This document shows positions 25,101 through 33,819 of a stretch of DNA of 57,447 bases, one piece after another. Both the position numbers and the translations under genes were made by a program. Positions within the stretch are counted from its first letter, which is position 1; each line of letters begins with the position of its first letter. This DNA comes from an uncultured Eubacteriales bacterium. GTDB lineage: Bacteria > Bacillota > Clostridia > Christensenellales > CAG-138. The notes under the pieces were generated by a model that saw nothing but the letters and a program-made list of their open reading frames with translations, ran no database searches and was not told the DNA's origin. The stretch spans positions 1-57,447 of the forward strand of contig ONLX01000025.1 of NCBI GenBank assembly GCA_900318765.1, written 5' to 3'.

Positions 25101-26408
25101 TTACTTTCCGAGCAGTTCCATCCCCTCGGCAATCTTCGCGTCGGATGTGTCCAAACAATAGAATGCAAGTTCGGAATTGTGCGCGCCCTCGGCATTCTCC
25201 ACGTAACAGAAGTCAAAGTACCACTGTGCTTCCCGATAGAGTTTCCGAACCGCGTCGAGTTCTTCTTCGCTCATCGTTCCGGCCGCAACCGTATCCGCAA
25301 GCGCGTCGTTGAATGCCGCAAGCCGGTTGCCGACCTCCGTCTCCCGTTCCGTAACTCTGCTCTGGAGCCGCGTCACCATGTTGACCATATCGGTATCGCC
25401 GTGGCATTCGGCACAGGTGCTGAGCAGCGTCTTGTTTTCGAGCGGACTGACGATATAGTGGCTGTGATAGATCGTTCCGTCCTCCGCCTGCTCAATCGGC
25501 ATATGGCAATCGGCACAGTTCAACAGGTTCGCATGCGGCCCTGCAAGATACGTCTCGAGTTCGGGATGCTGTGCCTTCAGAAGCTTTGCGCCCGTACTCT
25601 CCTGCACCCAATCATAGAAGCCGACGGATCCATCCGGAAGCACCATCGTATCGTAATACGCCAAAATCGTGTCCGGCGACATCGACGCAACATCGTGATA
25701 CGGCATCATCGTTTCCTTATCGGTCGGCGTGAAGTAATACTCGATGTGGCATTGCCCGCAGGACAGCGTGGCGGGATCGATCGAACTTGTTGCATCCTGA
25801 AGTGCCTTCGTCACGTAGGAGTGCGTGATCGTGATCTGCCCTTTGTTGCCCGCGTCGTTTCCGTGGCAGGTATAGCAGCTGATCGCCTCCTCCATATTCG
25901 CCATTACCTCATCGAATGACATCGTATATACGCCGATGCCCTGGTCGTTGACAAGCTTGGTGAAGTTTGGCGTCTTGCAGGTCAAGCAGTTTGCGTTCGC
26001 ATGCGGGCGCAGCGTCTGATCCACGTCCAAAAGCGTATACGCATGCCCGCGCGCGCTGCCGTAATCCTTCGCAAATCCATACCCCTCATAGATATTCACG
26101 AGGTACGGATCCTGTTCGAGATAGTCGATCACATAGGTGTTTTTCGCGTTGTCGCCCATCGTAGCCACAATGTACGGATACGCCTTTGCCCAGTCCCCGG
26201 CGTTGATCGTTCCGTCCTTGCTCGTTGCTGCAGGAGCCTCGACCGTTTGATACGAAATATCCGAACGGGTCAGCGGACCGAGGCTGTCGCGGTTTTCCAG
26301 ATGATACAGAATCTCTTTTCCGCCGATCACGCCGCAAAGGAACAGCACCGCGATCGCAACGACGATCCCTGCGATGATCAGTTTTGCCGCCTGATTTCGT
26401 TTCTCCAT
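25101..26408 (-). CDS. nrfA: Pentaheme ammonia-forming nitrite reductase NrfA (cytochrome c552)
   Basis: This 435-residue secreted or membrane-anchored cytochrome reduces nitrite to ammonium with six electrons. Five heme motifs are visible: the active-site CLTCK at 141-145, whose Lys replaces the usual His as heme ligand and is diagnostic of NrfA, then CYTCH (178-182), CGQCH (217-221), CADCH (298-302) and CAECH (332-336). The segment CGQCHIEYYF holds the expected active-site tyrosine, and HPELETY the catalytic histidine. Residues 8-28 form a signal anchor. No NrfH quinol dehydrogenase is adjacent; instead it sits 15 bases after rnfB in one operon. Confidence 0.95.
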   Translation of the reverse strand: MEKRNQAAKLIIAGIVVAIAVLFLCGVIGGKEILYHLENRDSLGPLTRSDISYQTVEAPAATSKDGTINAGDWAKAYPYIVATMGDNAKNTYVIDYLEQDPYLVNIYEGYGFAKDYGSARGHAYTLLDVDQTLRPHANANCLTCKTPNFTKLVNDQGIGVYTMSFDEVMANMEEAISCYTCHGNDAGNKGQITITHSYVTKALQDATSSIDPATLSCGQCHIEYYFTPTDKETMMPYHDVASMSPDTILAYYDTMVLPDGSVGFYDWVQESTGAKLLKAQHPELETYLAGPHANLLNCADCHMPIEQAEDGTIYHSHYIVSPLENKTLLSTCAECHGDTDMVNMVTRLQSRVTERETEVGNRLAAFNDALADTVAAGTMSEEELDAVRKLYREAQWYFDFCYVENAEGAHNSELAFYCLDTSDAKIAEGMELLGK

Positions 26409-26423
26409 CGAATCCCCCTCCCG

Positions 26424-27242
26424 TTATGCCGGAATCTCTTCAGCCTTCTCCGCCTTCGGCGGGAGAATGACCTGGACCGGGCACTTTTGGACGCACTTGC
26501 CGCATTGCGTGCAGTTCTCATAGCGAACGTGCGCAAGGTTGTTCTCCACCGTGATCGCTTCAAACGCGCATTGCTTCACGCAAAGGCTGCAGCCGATGCA
26601 TCCCGCCGAGCATACCTTCTTGACCAGCGGTCCCTTCTCCTTGTTCGAGCACTGCACGCGAACGCGCTTGCTCACAGGCACCAGCTCGATCAGCCCTTTC
26701 GGGCAGGCTTTGACGCAGAGTCCGCACTCGACGCAAAGCGCGTCGTTGACGACCGCAACGCCGTCCACAATCGAAATCGCGTTCTGCGGGCAGACCTGCA
26801 CGCACGAGCCGAGTCCGATGCAGCCGTAATCGCATTCGGCCAGGTTCATTCCGGACAGCACCGCCGCGCGGCAATCCGGAATTCCGACGTACTGTCCTTG
26901 ATTTTTCGTAACTTCACAGGTGCCTTTGCAGCGGACAAACGCCGCCCTGCGCTCGGGCATCTCCGCATTTTCGCCCATGATGCCGCCGATCCGCTCCGCA
27001 ACCGGAGCGCCTCCGACCGGGCAGACGTTTGAAGGCGCATCCCCTGCGACGATCGCCGCAGCCGCCGCGTCGCAGCCCGCGAATCCGCAGGCGCCGCAGT
27101 TATTGCCGGGCAGGCATTCGCGCACGGCCGCCTCGCGCTCATCGACCTCGACATGGAATTTCTTGCCGGTAATGACCAGTCCGACACCGACGACGATGCC
27201 AATCACCGTAATGACGGCGGTGGTAATCAGAATAATCTCCAT
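26424..27242 (-). CDS. rnfB: Rnf complex subunit B, multi-cluster ferredoxin-type protein
   Basis: This 272-residue protein accepts electrons from soluble ferredoxin in the Rnf complex. An N-terminal anchor helix (residues about 3-26) is followed by the four-cysteine RnfB domain (Cys49, 52, 57, 74). Further cysteine sets lie around 137-151 (one irregular), 170-180, 211-225 and 244-254, enough for four or more additional 4Fe-4S clusters of the CxxCxxCxxxCP type. The long C-terminal ferredoxin array matches clostridial RnfB. CGGAGG precedes the ATG, 12 bases after rnfA. Confidence 0.93.
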   Translation of the reverse strand: MEIILITTAVITVIGIVVGVGLVITGKKFHVEVDEREAAVRECLPGNNCGACGFAGCDAAAAAIVAGDAPSNVCPVGGAPVAERIGGIMGENAEMPERRAAFVRCKGTCEVTKNQGQYVGIPDCRAAVLSGMNLAECDYGCIGLGSCVQVCPQNAISIVDGVAVVNDALCVECGLCVKACPKGLIELVPVSKRVRVQCSNKEKGPLVKKVCSAGCIGCSLCVKQCAFEAITVENNLAHVRYENCTQCGKCVQKCPVQVILPPKAEKAEEIPA

Positions 27243-27254
27243 CGCACACCTCCG

Positions 27255-27833
27255 TCAGAACGAAAGACCCGAAAAGCCCATGAACGCAATCGACATCAAC
27301 GCCGCCGAGATGAGAACGATCGGCGCTCCGCGCAGCGGCGCGGGCAGATCCTCCTCACGGATCCGGGTACGGATACTGGCCAGAAGCACGATTGCCAGCG
27401 TGTAGCCGACCGCGGTTCCGAATCCCGCCAAAACGCTCTCGAGGAAATTGTACTCGTTCTGCACGTTCGTCAGCGCAACGCCGAGCACAGCGCAGTTCGT
27501 CGTAATTAGCGGAAGATAGATGCCGAGCGATTTATACAAGGCGGGCGACGTCTTTTTGAGAAACATTTCAACGATCTGAACGAGCGCGGCAATGACCAGA
27601 ATGAAAACGATCGTCTTCATAAAGTCGAGACCGAGCGGTTTCAGAACGAAATCATAGAGCAGGCTCGCCACGGCGGACGCGATCGTCATAACAAAGATGA
27701 CCGCCATACCGAGGCTTGCCGAAGCCTTCATCTGCTTCGAAACGCCGAGGAAGGAGCAGATGCCGAGGAACTGGTTCAATACCACATTGTTGATCAGCGC
27801 GCCGCCGATCATAATCAGAATCAGCTCTTTCAT
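27255..27833 (-). CDS. rnfA: Rnf complex subunit A
   Basis: This 192-residue subunit has six membrane helices with the inverted topology to RnfE. Together they hold a 2Fe-2S cluster in the membrane; the cysteines lie in FLGICSFLGVSK and TTNCAVLGVAL. Its ATG overlaps the rnfE stop by four bases. The complex moves sodium or protons outward while electrons pass from ferredoxin to NAD. Confidence 0.94.
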   Translation of the reverse strand: MKELILIMIGGALINNVVLNQFLGICSFLGVSKQMKASASLGMAVIFVMTIASAVASLLYDFVLKPLGLDFMKTIVFILVIAALVQIVEMFLKKTSPALYKSLGIYLPLITTNCAVLGVALTNVQNEYNFLESVLAGFGTAVGYTLAIVLLASIRTRIREEDLPAPLRGAPIVLISAALMSIAFMGFSGLSF

Positions 27834-28519
27834 TTGGCATCCTCCTCCGCATCCTCACAGCGCTGTGCGCAGGTTGCGCAGCACCCGTCACATGTGGTGT
27901 TCTCGACGAGCTTGCGCTGCCGGGTCTTGATGCCGATGGCGTTCATGATCGCGATGAACAGCGCAAGCACGAAGAACGCTCCCGGAGGTTGTACGAAGAT
28001 TCCGATCGGTTCCACGCCGGGCAGATATTGAATGAAGTTGAATCCGAACGCCGAGCCGCTTCCGAGCACCTCACGGACGAGTCCCGCCGCCGTCAGCGCG
28101 ATCGTAAAGCCGAGGCCCATTCCGATTCCGTCCATCACGGCGAGCCCGGGCGTATGCTTGTTTGCGTACGCTTCCGCACGGCCGAGGATGATGCAATTTA
28201 CGACGATCAGCGGAATATAGATGCCGAGCGCGCTGTACAGCGCAGGTAAGTAGGCTTCGATCAGCAGTTCCGTCACCGTAACAAGCGATGCCACGATTAC
28301 GATGTAGGCCGGAAGGCGCACCTCATCCGGAATCACCTTCCGGAGCAGCGAAATCACAAAGTTCGAAAGGATCAGAACCGCCGTGGTCGAGATGCCCATG
28401 CCGACGCCGTTCATTGCGGTGGTCGAAACCGCGAGCGTCGGGCACATGCCGAGCATCAGCACCAGGGTCGGATTCTCTTTGATCAGGCCGTTATACAGCC
28501 GTTCCACATAACGGTTCAT
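27830..28519 (-). CDS. rnfE: Rnf complex subunit E
   Basis: This 229-residue membrane subunit pairs with RnfA. The conserved LVLMLGMCPTLAVSTTAMNG and IVVNCIILGRAEAYA segments carry the two cysteines for the shared cluster. The start at 28519 comes one base after the rnfD/G stop; the frame extends further 5' inside that gene without a ribosome site. The last 35 residues add a Cys-rich tail (CDGCCATCAQRCEDAEED) not typical of RnfE, which could bind a metal. Confidence 0.93.
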   Translation of the reverse strand: MNRYVERLYNGLIKENPTLVLMLGMCPTLAVSTTAMNGVGMGISTTAVLILSNFVISLLRKVIPDEVRLPAYIVIVASLVTVTELLIEAYLPALYSALGIYIPLIVVNCIILGRAEAYANKHTPGLAVMDGIGMGLGFTIALTAAGLVREVLGSGSAFGFNFIQYLPGVEPIGIFVQPPGAFFVLALFIAIMNAIGIKTRQRKLVENTTCDGCCATCAQRCEDAEEDAK

Positions 28520-28520
28520 A

Positions 28521-30086
28521 TCAATTCCCTCCGTGCATGACGTTATGGAAGAAGTCCAGCGCCGCATTGACCGCATTCACGACGGCGGAGGATGTAACCG
28601 TTGCGCCGGAGATGGCGTCGATGCCGTTTTCTCCCTCGCCGAGCACCAATTTTGTCACCACGCGGTCATTGAACTGATTGAGGAACTCCGGCTCCGCCGC
28701 TTTCGATCCCTTGCCCGGCGTTTCGTTGAGCTCGGTAAACGAGATGCAGTTCAGCGTCCCATCCGGCTTGAGGCCGACCGAAAGCTTGATGTCGCCCTCA
28801 TAGCCGTTGCCGTTCGTCACGCTCAGGACGTATCCTGCTACGTCGCCGTTGCCGTCGACGCCAATCAATGCTTCATTGATGTATGACCGTCCGAAGCTCG
28901 TTCCGTACACGCCGCCGTTCAGCTCGGCAAGCGCCTGATTCGCTTCCTCGCTTTCCACGAACATCTTCGCGTCGGGACAGACGACCTGGTAAGACGCGCG
29001 CTTGGCCTCCAGTTTCTTCTGCTCGATCGCCGGCTCGGTCATCGTGAACACGCCGGACAGCGCAACGCCCGCAAGCAGTGTGATCACCGTCAGCGCAATG
29101 ACAGGCTTCGGAATCCGCTGCCAGAGCGGAACCCGCTTCTCCCCGTTGGCCTTCTTGATCGCCGCCCTGCGATACGCATACGGCTTTTGAATGATATACA
29201 TATCGATCAACGGCGTAAACAGGTTGGCGATGATAACCGAGTAACTGAACGAGTCGGCATTTTTGCCGAAAATCCGAAACAGTGCGCCGAGTACGCCAAT
29301 CAGGCACCCGTAAACGAGCTGCCCGAGCCGGCTGACCGGAGACGTCGTATAATCGGTTGCCATAAAGAATGCGCCCATGACGACACCGCCGCCGCAAAGA
29401 TGCGCCAGCAGGAATTTCGGATCAAAGCCCTGTCCGCCCAGCAGCGCCATCATCAGCGTGAATCCGCCGAGCACGGAGAAGCAGATTTCCCCGTGAATGA
29501 TATCCAGTCCCCAAAGCACCAATCCGCCGACGAGCATCGCCAGCACCGAGCTGCCGATAACGCCGTTCGTCGTGCCGAGGAACATCTGCGTGATATTGAC
29601 CGTTTTGCCCGCCGTCAGAATCGCGACCGGCGTCGCCGAAGTCACGCCGTCCGCCGCAAGCGGGAACTGCGTCATGGCATTGCCGAAGGAGATCATCAAA
29701 AAGCATCGTGCGGCCAATGCAGGGTTCACAAAGTTCTTGCCGAGACCGCCGAAGCAGCATTTTACGACGAGAATCGCAAACGCCGAACCGATGATCGGGA
29801 TATACAGCGGAACGATCGGCGACAGCGACAGCGCGAGCATCATGCCCGTAACCGCCGCAGAGCCGTCAAAAATGCTGAGCTTGCGCCGCGTGATCGCGCA
29901 GAACAGCCACTCGGACCCGACCGCAGATACGATCGACGCGAGAATGACAAACAACGCGTGCCAACCGTTTACGATGACGCCGACGATCGCCGTCGGCAGC
30001 AGTGCGATCAGCACCGTATGCATGATGAACGACGTCGTCCAGCGATCGCGAATGTGCGGCCCGTGAGAAAGATGCAATGTGTTCAT
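28521..30086 (-). CDS. Fused Rnf subunits D and G (RnfD-RnfG)
   Basis: This 521-residue protein combines two subunits normally encoded by separate genes. Residues 1 to about 310 are RnfD, with about nine or ten helices and the covalent flavin site DGVTSATP (146-153; Thr152 predicted to carry FMN). Residues about 327-347 form the RnfG membrane anchor, followed by the extracytoplasmic FMN-binding domain, whose SGAT motif at 493-496 carries the second FMN. The linker (about 310-325) is basic and would be cytoplasmic. No stop, start or ribosome site separates the parts. The ATG overlaps the rnfC stop by four bases. Fusion fixes the two flavins at 1:1 on one chain. Confidence 0.9.
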   Translation of the reverse strand: MNTLHLSHGPHIRDRWTTSFIMHTVLIALLPTAIVGVIVNGWHALFVILASIVSAVGSEWLFCAITRRKLSIFDGSAAVTGMMLALSLSPIVPLYIPIIGSAFAILVVKCCFGGLGKNFVNPALAARCFLMISFGNAMTQFPLAADGVTSATPVAILTAGKTVNITQMFLGTTNGVIGSSVLAMLVGGLVLWGLDIIHGEICFSVLGGFTLMMALLGGQGFDPKFLLAHLCGGGVVMGAFFMATDYTTSPVSRLGQLVYGCLIGVLGALFRIFGKNADSFSYSVIIANLFTPLIDMYIIQKPYAYRRAAIKKANGEKRVPLWQRIPKPVIALTVITLLAGVALSGVFTMTEPAIEQKKLEAKRASYQVVCPDAKMFVESEEANQALAELNGGVYGTSFGRSYINEALIGVDGNGDVAGYVLSVTNGNGYEGDIKLSVGLKPDGTLNCISFTELNETPGKGSKAAEPEFLNQFNDRVVTKLVLGEGENGIDAISGATVTSSAVVNAVNAALDFFHNVMHGGN

Positions 30087-31438
30087 TGTTTGCCTCCTGC
30101 CGCAGCCGCTGCGCGCTTCTTCGCCATCAATTCCGCTTTTGTCTGCTTAAACGCCTGTGTGAGCGGGCGTTTTGCCGGGCAGATGTAAGTGCAGGAGCCG
30201 CAAGCCACGCAATCCAGTCCATGCAGCTTGTTTTCATACCGCTCCATGTCCCCTGCCGTAATCGCGTCCGCCATCATCTGCGGCATCAGACCGCTCGGGC
30301 AAACCGTCGTGCAGCGTCCGCAATGCAGGCACGCGGTCATCTGTTTTTCGGCCAGCTCCACCGCGTCCTCGGCCAGCACCGTGATCGCATTCGTCGTTTT
30401 GGTCACGGGAACGTCCGTCGTCCCGACCGCAATGCCCATCATCGGTCCGCCCGAAAGCACCTTCACAGCTTCCTTGCCCTCGCGGATGCCTCCGCATGCT
30501 TCGATCAGTTCCGCAAAGCTCGTGCCGTCCCGCACGATGAAATTGCGCGGCACAGCAATCGCCTCGCCGGTCACGGTCAGCACATGGCGGAACAGCGGTT
30601 CCCGGTAGTGCACCGCCCGTCCGATCGCATAGAGCGTTCCGACGTTGCTGACAATGCAGCCGACATCCGCCGGCAGCTTGTTGATCGGATAATCGATTCC
30701 CGCAATCGCCTTGATGAGGCTGCGCTCGCCGCCCTGCGGGTACTTGGTTCGCATTTTCAGAACGCGGATGCGCGGATGCCCGTTCACGGCCTTTTGCATC
30801 GCGGCAATCGCTTCGGGCTTGTTCGATTCAATCGCAACGATCCCCTCGGCATTCGGAAACAGCTTCAGAACGACTTCCATGCCCTCCAGAATGCCCTTGG
30901 CGCTCGACCGCATCAGCTGATCGTTGCAGGTCAGGTACGGTTCGCACTCGGCACCGTTCGCAATGACGAACCGAATGCCGAGCGGCACTTTGGGCATGAG
31001 CTTCACGTGCGTCGGGAACCCGGCGCCGCCGAGGCCGATAATGCCGGCGTTCTTCACGCGCGCAATGATCTCCTCGTTCGATAAGGAGGAAAGCTCTTCG
31101 CGCTCGGTATACGCTTCGACCGCGGTAAACTGCCCGTCGTTTTCCACAACGATGCACTCCTGCATCGTGCCGGCGATCGTGCGCCGTTTCTCGATTGCTT
31201 TCACCTTCCCGGAGCAGGAACAGATGATGTTTGCGGAAACGAATCCATCCGCCTCGGCAATGCACTGCCCCGCAAGCACCGGATCGCCCTTTATGACGAT
31301 GGGTTTTGCGGGTTTTCCGATGTGCTGCGCGAGCGGAAAGACCAGGTCGCCGACCGGATTGTATGCACGCAGCGGCATTTCCCGACTGAGCTCCTTATGC
31401 CCTCTCGGATGAACGCCGCCGCGGAATGTGTCCTTCAC
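30083..31438 (-). CDS. rnfC: Rnf complex subunit C
   Basis: This 451-residue cytoplasmic-face subunit exchanges electrons with NAD. It has an N-terminal barrel-like domain (GGVHPRGHKELS), a flavin/NAD-binding domain (GLGGAGFPTHVKL, ANGAECEPYLTCND), and two 4Fe-4S clusters bound by Cys370, 373, 376, 380 and Cys410, 413, 416, 420. Translation starts at a GTG with AGGGGG nine bases before it. It opens the operon rnfC-DG-E-A-B-nrfA-resB-resC behind a strong promoter. Confidence 0.94.
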   Translation of the reverse strand: MKDTFRGGVHPRGHKELSREMPLRAYNPVGDLVFPLAQHIGKPAKPIVIKGDPVLAGQCIAEADGFVSANIICSCSGKVKAIEKRRTIAGTMQECIVVENDGQFTAVEAYTEREELSSLSNEEIIARVKNAGIIGLGGAGFPTHVKLMPKVPLGIRFVIANGAECEPYLTCNDQLMRSSAKGILEGMEVVLKLFPNAEGIVAIESNKPEAIAAMQKAVNGHPRIRVLKMRTKYPQGGERSLIKAIAGIDYPINKLPADVGCIVSNVGTLYAIGRAVHYREPLFRHVLTVTGEAIAVPRNFIVRDGTSFAELIEACGGIREGKEAVKVLSGGPMMGIAVGTTDVPVTKTTNAITVLAEDAVELAEKQMTACLHCGRCTTVCPSGLMPQMMADAITAGDMERYENKLHGLDCVACGSCTYICPAKRPLTQAFKQTKAELMAKKRAAAAAGGKQ

Positions 31439-31483
31439 CGTTTCATTCCCCCTTTTTCCGAATTTTCCCGTAATTCGTTCGTT

Positions 31484-31507
31484 TTCGGCGCAAAAACGTG
31501 CGCCGAA
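31484..31507 (-). promoter_or_regulatory. Stable hairpin in the rnfC leader
   Basis: A perfect 9-bp stem (31484-31492 with 31499-31507) and 6-base loop lie between the promoter and the rnfC ribosome site. No T-run follows, so it is more likely a 5'-stabilising or protein/RNA-binding element than a terminator. Confidence 0.5.
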
Positions 31508-31521
31508 TACACTCCAGGTTC

Positions 31522-31550
31522 AGTTTAACAGATTCTATTGGGTTTGTAAA
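31522..31550 (-). promoter_or_regulatory. Promoter of the rnf-nrf-res operon
   Basis: On the minus strand TTTACA and TAAACT are separated by 17 bases, about 80 bases before the rnfC start. No inverted repeat resembling a Rex, Fnr or NsrR site is obvious around it. Confidence 0.7.
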
Positions 31551-31600
31551 TATGAAAACGATGTAAATTCCTCTTTTTCAGTTGTCGGTTCAGGTGGTTC

Positions 31601-33799
31601 TCACGCGCTTGGCGCAGGGCGATCGATCCGCTGCCGTTCGACCAGTTCGGCAAACGCTCCGTTTTGGGCAATCAGTTTCTCGTATGTCCCGTCCTCCAGG
31701 ATCGTTCCGCCGTCCAGCAGCAGAATCCGATCGCAGTTGCGGATCGTGCTGAGTCGGTGCGCGATCACGATGCGCGTGCATTTGAGCCGATCGAGCGCTT
31801 CACTGACCTGCTTCTGCGTCTTGTTGTCGAGTGCGGACGTCGCCTCGTCAAGCACCAGAATCTTTGGGCTCGACGCAACCGCGCGCGCGATCATCAATCG
31901 CTGCTTCTGCCCGCCGGAGATTCCGCCCTGCCCTTCCGAGATCAACGTCTGCATGCCCATCGGCATCTCCCGGATATCCTCGGCGATCCCCGCAATTTCG
32001 GCTGCCTTCCATGCATCGTCCAACGTCGCATACGGCGCGGAGATCGTAATGTTCGAGAAGATGTCCCCTTGGAACAACTGTCCGTTCTGCGTGACCACGC
32101 CCATAAATTTGCGTACAGACCGCGGATCGAGGCTGTTCAGATCCTTCCCGTCAAAATAGACCGCGCCGCGCTGGGGTTTCTCGAATCCGAGCAGCAGCCG
32201 CAGCAGCGTGGATTTCCCGCATCCCGTTCTGCCGACGAGGGCAACGTATTCCCCGGGACGGATTTTCAGCGAAAGATCCTTCAGCACATCCGGGGTGTTT
32301 TCATCGTACCGGAAAAAGACGTGGTTCAGCTCAATCCCGCCGGAGAGCTTCGTCAGAACCTCTTTGCTCCCGGTCACCTCCGGTTCGGTGTTCAGAATGG
32401 GCTCGGCCATCTCAAGCACCGGCTTCATCTGCGCAAACGCCGTCGCAAGCGACGCAAGCGCGGTAAACGCGCCCATCAGATGACCGTATGACGCCGTAAA
32501 CGCGTTGTAATCTGCTACACTCACATTGGATTGCACCGCGATCAGATACAATGCAATGTTTCCGATCAGCCCGATTGCCGTGAGAAGAACGCCGTCCAGT
32601 TTCAAGAACAGCGGCGGATTGTACTCGAGCTTCGACGCTTCGGAAAAAACGCCTGCCCAGCGGGCGAACGCGCGCTTCTCAGCGCCGGCCAGCTTGATCT
32701 TCTGAATGCCGGAGACCATTGCGTAGCTCAGCCCCCGTTCCTTCGCCAAAAGCTCCATCCGCTTCCGGGAAATGCGAATCCTCGCAAACATCGCAATCGT
32801 GCTGAGCAGCACCGTCGCCAAAATGATGATCAACGAAGGAGCAACGAGCGCGGGCGCGAACCGCGAAATCTGCACCACATACAGCAGCGACAGAATGGAA
32901 GACAGCCCGACCGAAAGGACGTTGCCGATCATCATCTGGCAGAGCGCGCTGACCGACCCGGCGCGGCTTGCCAGTTCGCCGGAGGAGAACCCCCGAAAGA
33001 AGCTCACCGGAAGCGACAGAATCCGCATCATCACGGCCGATTCAACCGCCATCGACGTTTTCGTATGGATCCGTCCCATCAGAAGGGTTCGGACAACGCC
33101 GATGAGCTGGGACGAGAACGCCGCGCACAGCAGAAAGATCGCCGTACCGATCAGTATCGAATAGGATCGGTTGCTCAGCACAGGCCCCATCAAAATGCGA
33201 TACGCCCGCGGCTCGATCATTCCGACGAGCGTGACCGCCAGCGTCGCAATGAGAATCAGCACAAAATCGCTGACGGAAATGCTGTCCTTCATATACAGCA
33301 AAAGATCGGGAATTCCGAGCTTCTTCATCGGCATCGGACGATAGAAGCACACGGCTTCCTCGCAAAAATCCGACGCCGTTTTTTTCGTAATCCGAACGGT
33401 TTCTCCCGTTTTCGGATCGCGATAATGATACCCATGCAGCAGGTTGGGCAGCAGCGCGACCGGATCGTTTCCATCCTTCAAAAACCCGATCATCGGCCCG
33501 AATGCGTCCTTTTGCCAACCAGGCTCCAGCCGAATCGCGCGCGTCATGATGCCGAGAGGACGCAGCACGTAATCCATCTGCTCCTCGGCCGTCTGGATCG
33601 AATCCGGGACCTTCACCGGGGCGCAGCGATAATACTTCAAAATATCGTCGAGCGCTTCCCGCGCAATCGTCATTCGATCCCGCATCAGGTCCGCCACCCT
33701 GCCCCCGAGCACGGATGCAGCGACGCGCACAAACGAATCGTCAAACAGATTCCGATCGCTCTCCATCCGCTGCCGGATCTGTTCGTCAAACCATCCCAT
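31601..33799 (-). CDS. NHLP-type bacteriocin export ABC transporter, permease-ATPase subunit
   Basis: This 732-residue protein matches the second ABC component of NHLP/NHLM peptide-export systems. Its first 160 residues are a non-membrane domain in the position of, but unlike, a C39 peptidase. Helices occupy about 170-460, and the ATPase domain ends the protein, with Walker A GRTGCGKST, signature GGISGGQKQR and Walker B ILVLDEATSALD. It probably forms a heterodimer with the peptidase-bearing ABC protein encoded 20 bases upstream. It is the last gene of its operon; no clear terminator separates it from the rnf promoter. Confidence 0.9.
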   Translation of the reverse strand: MGWFDEQIRQRMESDRNLFDDSFVRVAASVLGGRVADLMRDRMTIAREALDDILKYYRCAPVKVPDSIQTAEEQMDYVLRPLGIMTRAIRLEPGWQKDAFGPMIGFLKDGNDPVALLPNLLHGYHYRDPKTGETVRITKKTASDFCEEAVCFYRPMPMKKLGIPDLLLYMKDSISVSDFVLILIATLAVTLVGMIEPRAYRILMGPVLSNRSYSILIGTAIFLLCAAFSSQLIGVVRTLLMGRIHTKTSMAVESAVMMRILSLPVSFFRGFSSGELASRAGSVSALCQMMIGNVLSVGLSSILSLLYVVQISRFAPALVAPSLIIILATVLLSTIAMFARIRISRKRMELLAKERGLSYAMVSGIQKIKLAGAEKRAFARWAGVFSEASKLEYNPPLFLKLDGVLLTAIGLIGNIALYLIAVQSNVSVADYNAFTASYGHLMGAFTALASLATAFAQMKPVLEMAEPILNTEPEVTGSKEVLTKLSGGIELNHVFFRYDENTPDVLKDLSLKIRPGEYVALVGRTGCGKSTLLRLLLGFEKPQRGAVYFDGKDLNSLDPRSVRKFMGVVTQNGQLFQGDIFSNITISAPYATLDDAWKAAEIAGIAEDIREMPMGMQTLISEGQGGISGGQKQRLMIARAVASSPKILVLDEATSALDNKTQKQVSEALDRLKCTRIVIAHRLSTIRNCDRILLLDGGTILEDGTYEKLIAQNGAFAELVERQRIDRPAPSA

Positions 33800-33819
33800 A
33801 CGAATCCGCCTCCTTTCCG

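Noticed and set aside
31439-31521. Riboswitch in the rnf leader
   Set aside because: A single hairpin without the multi-stem core or terminator of any riboswitch class I know.
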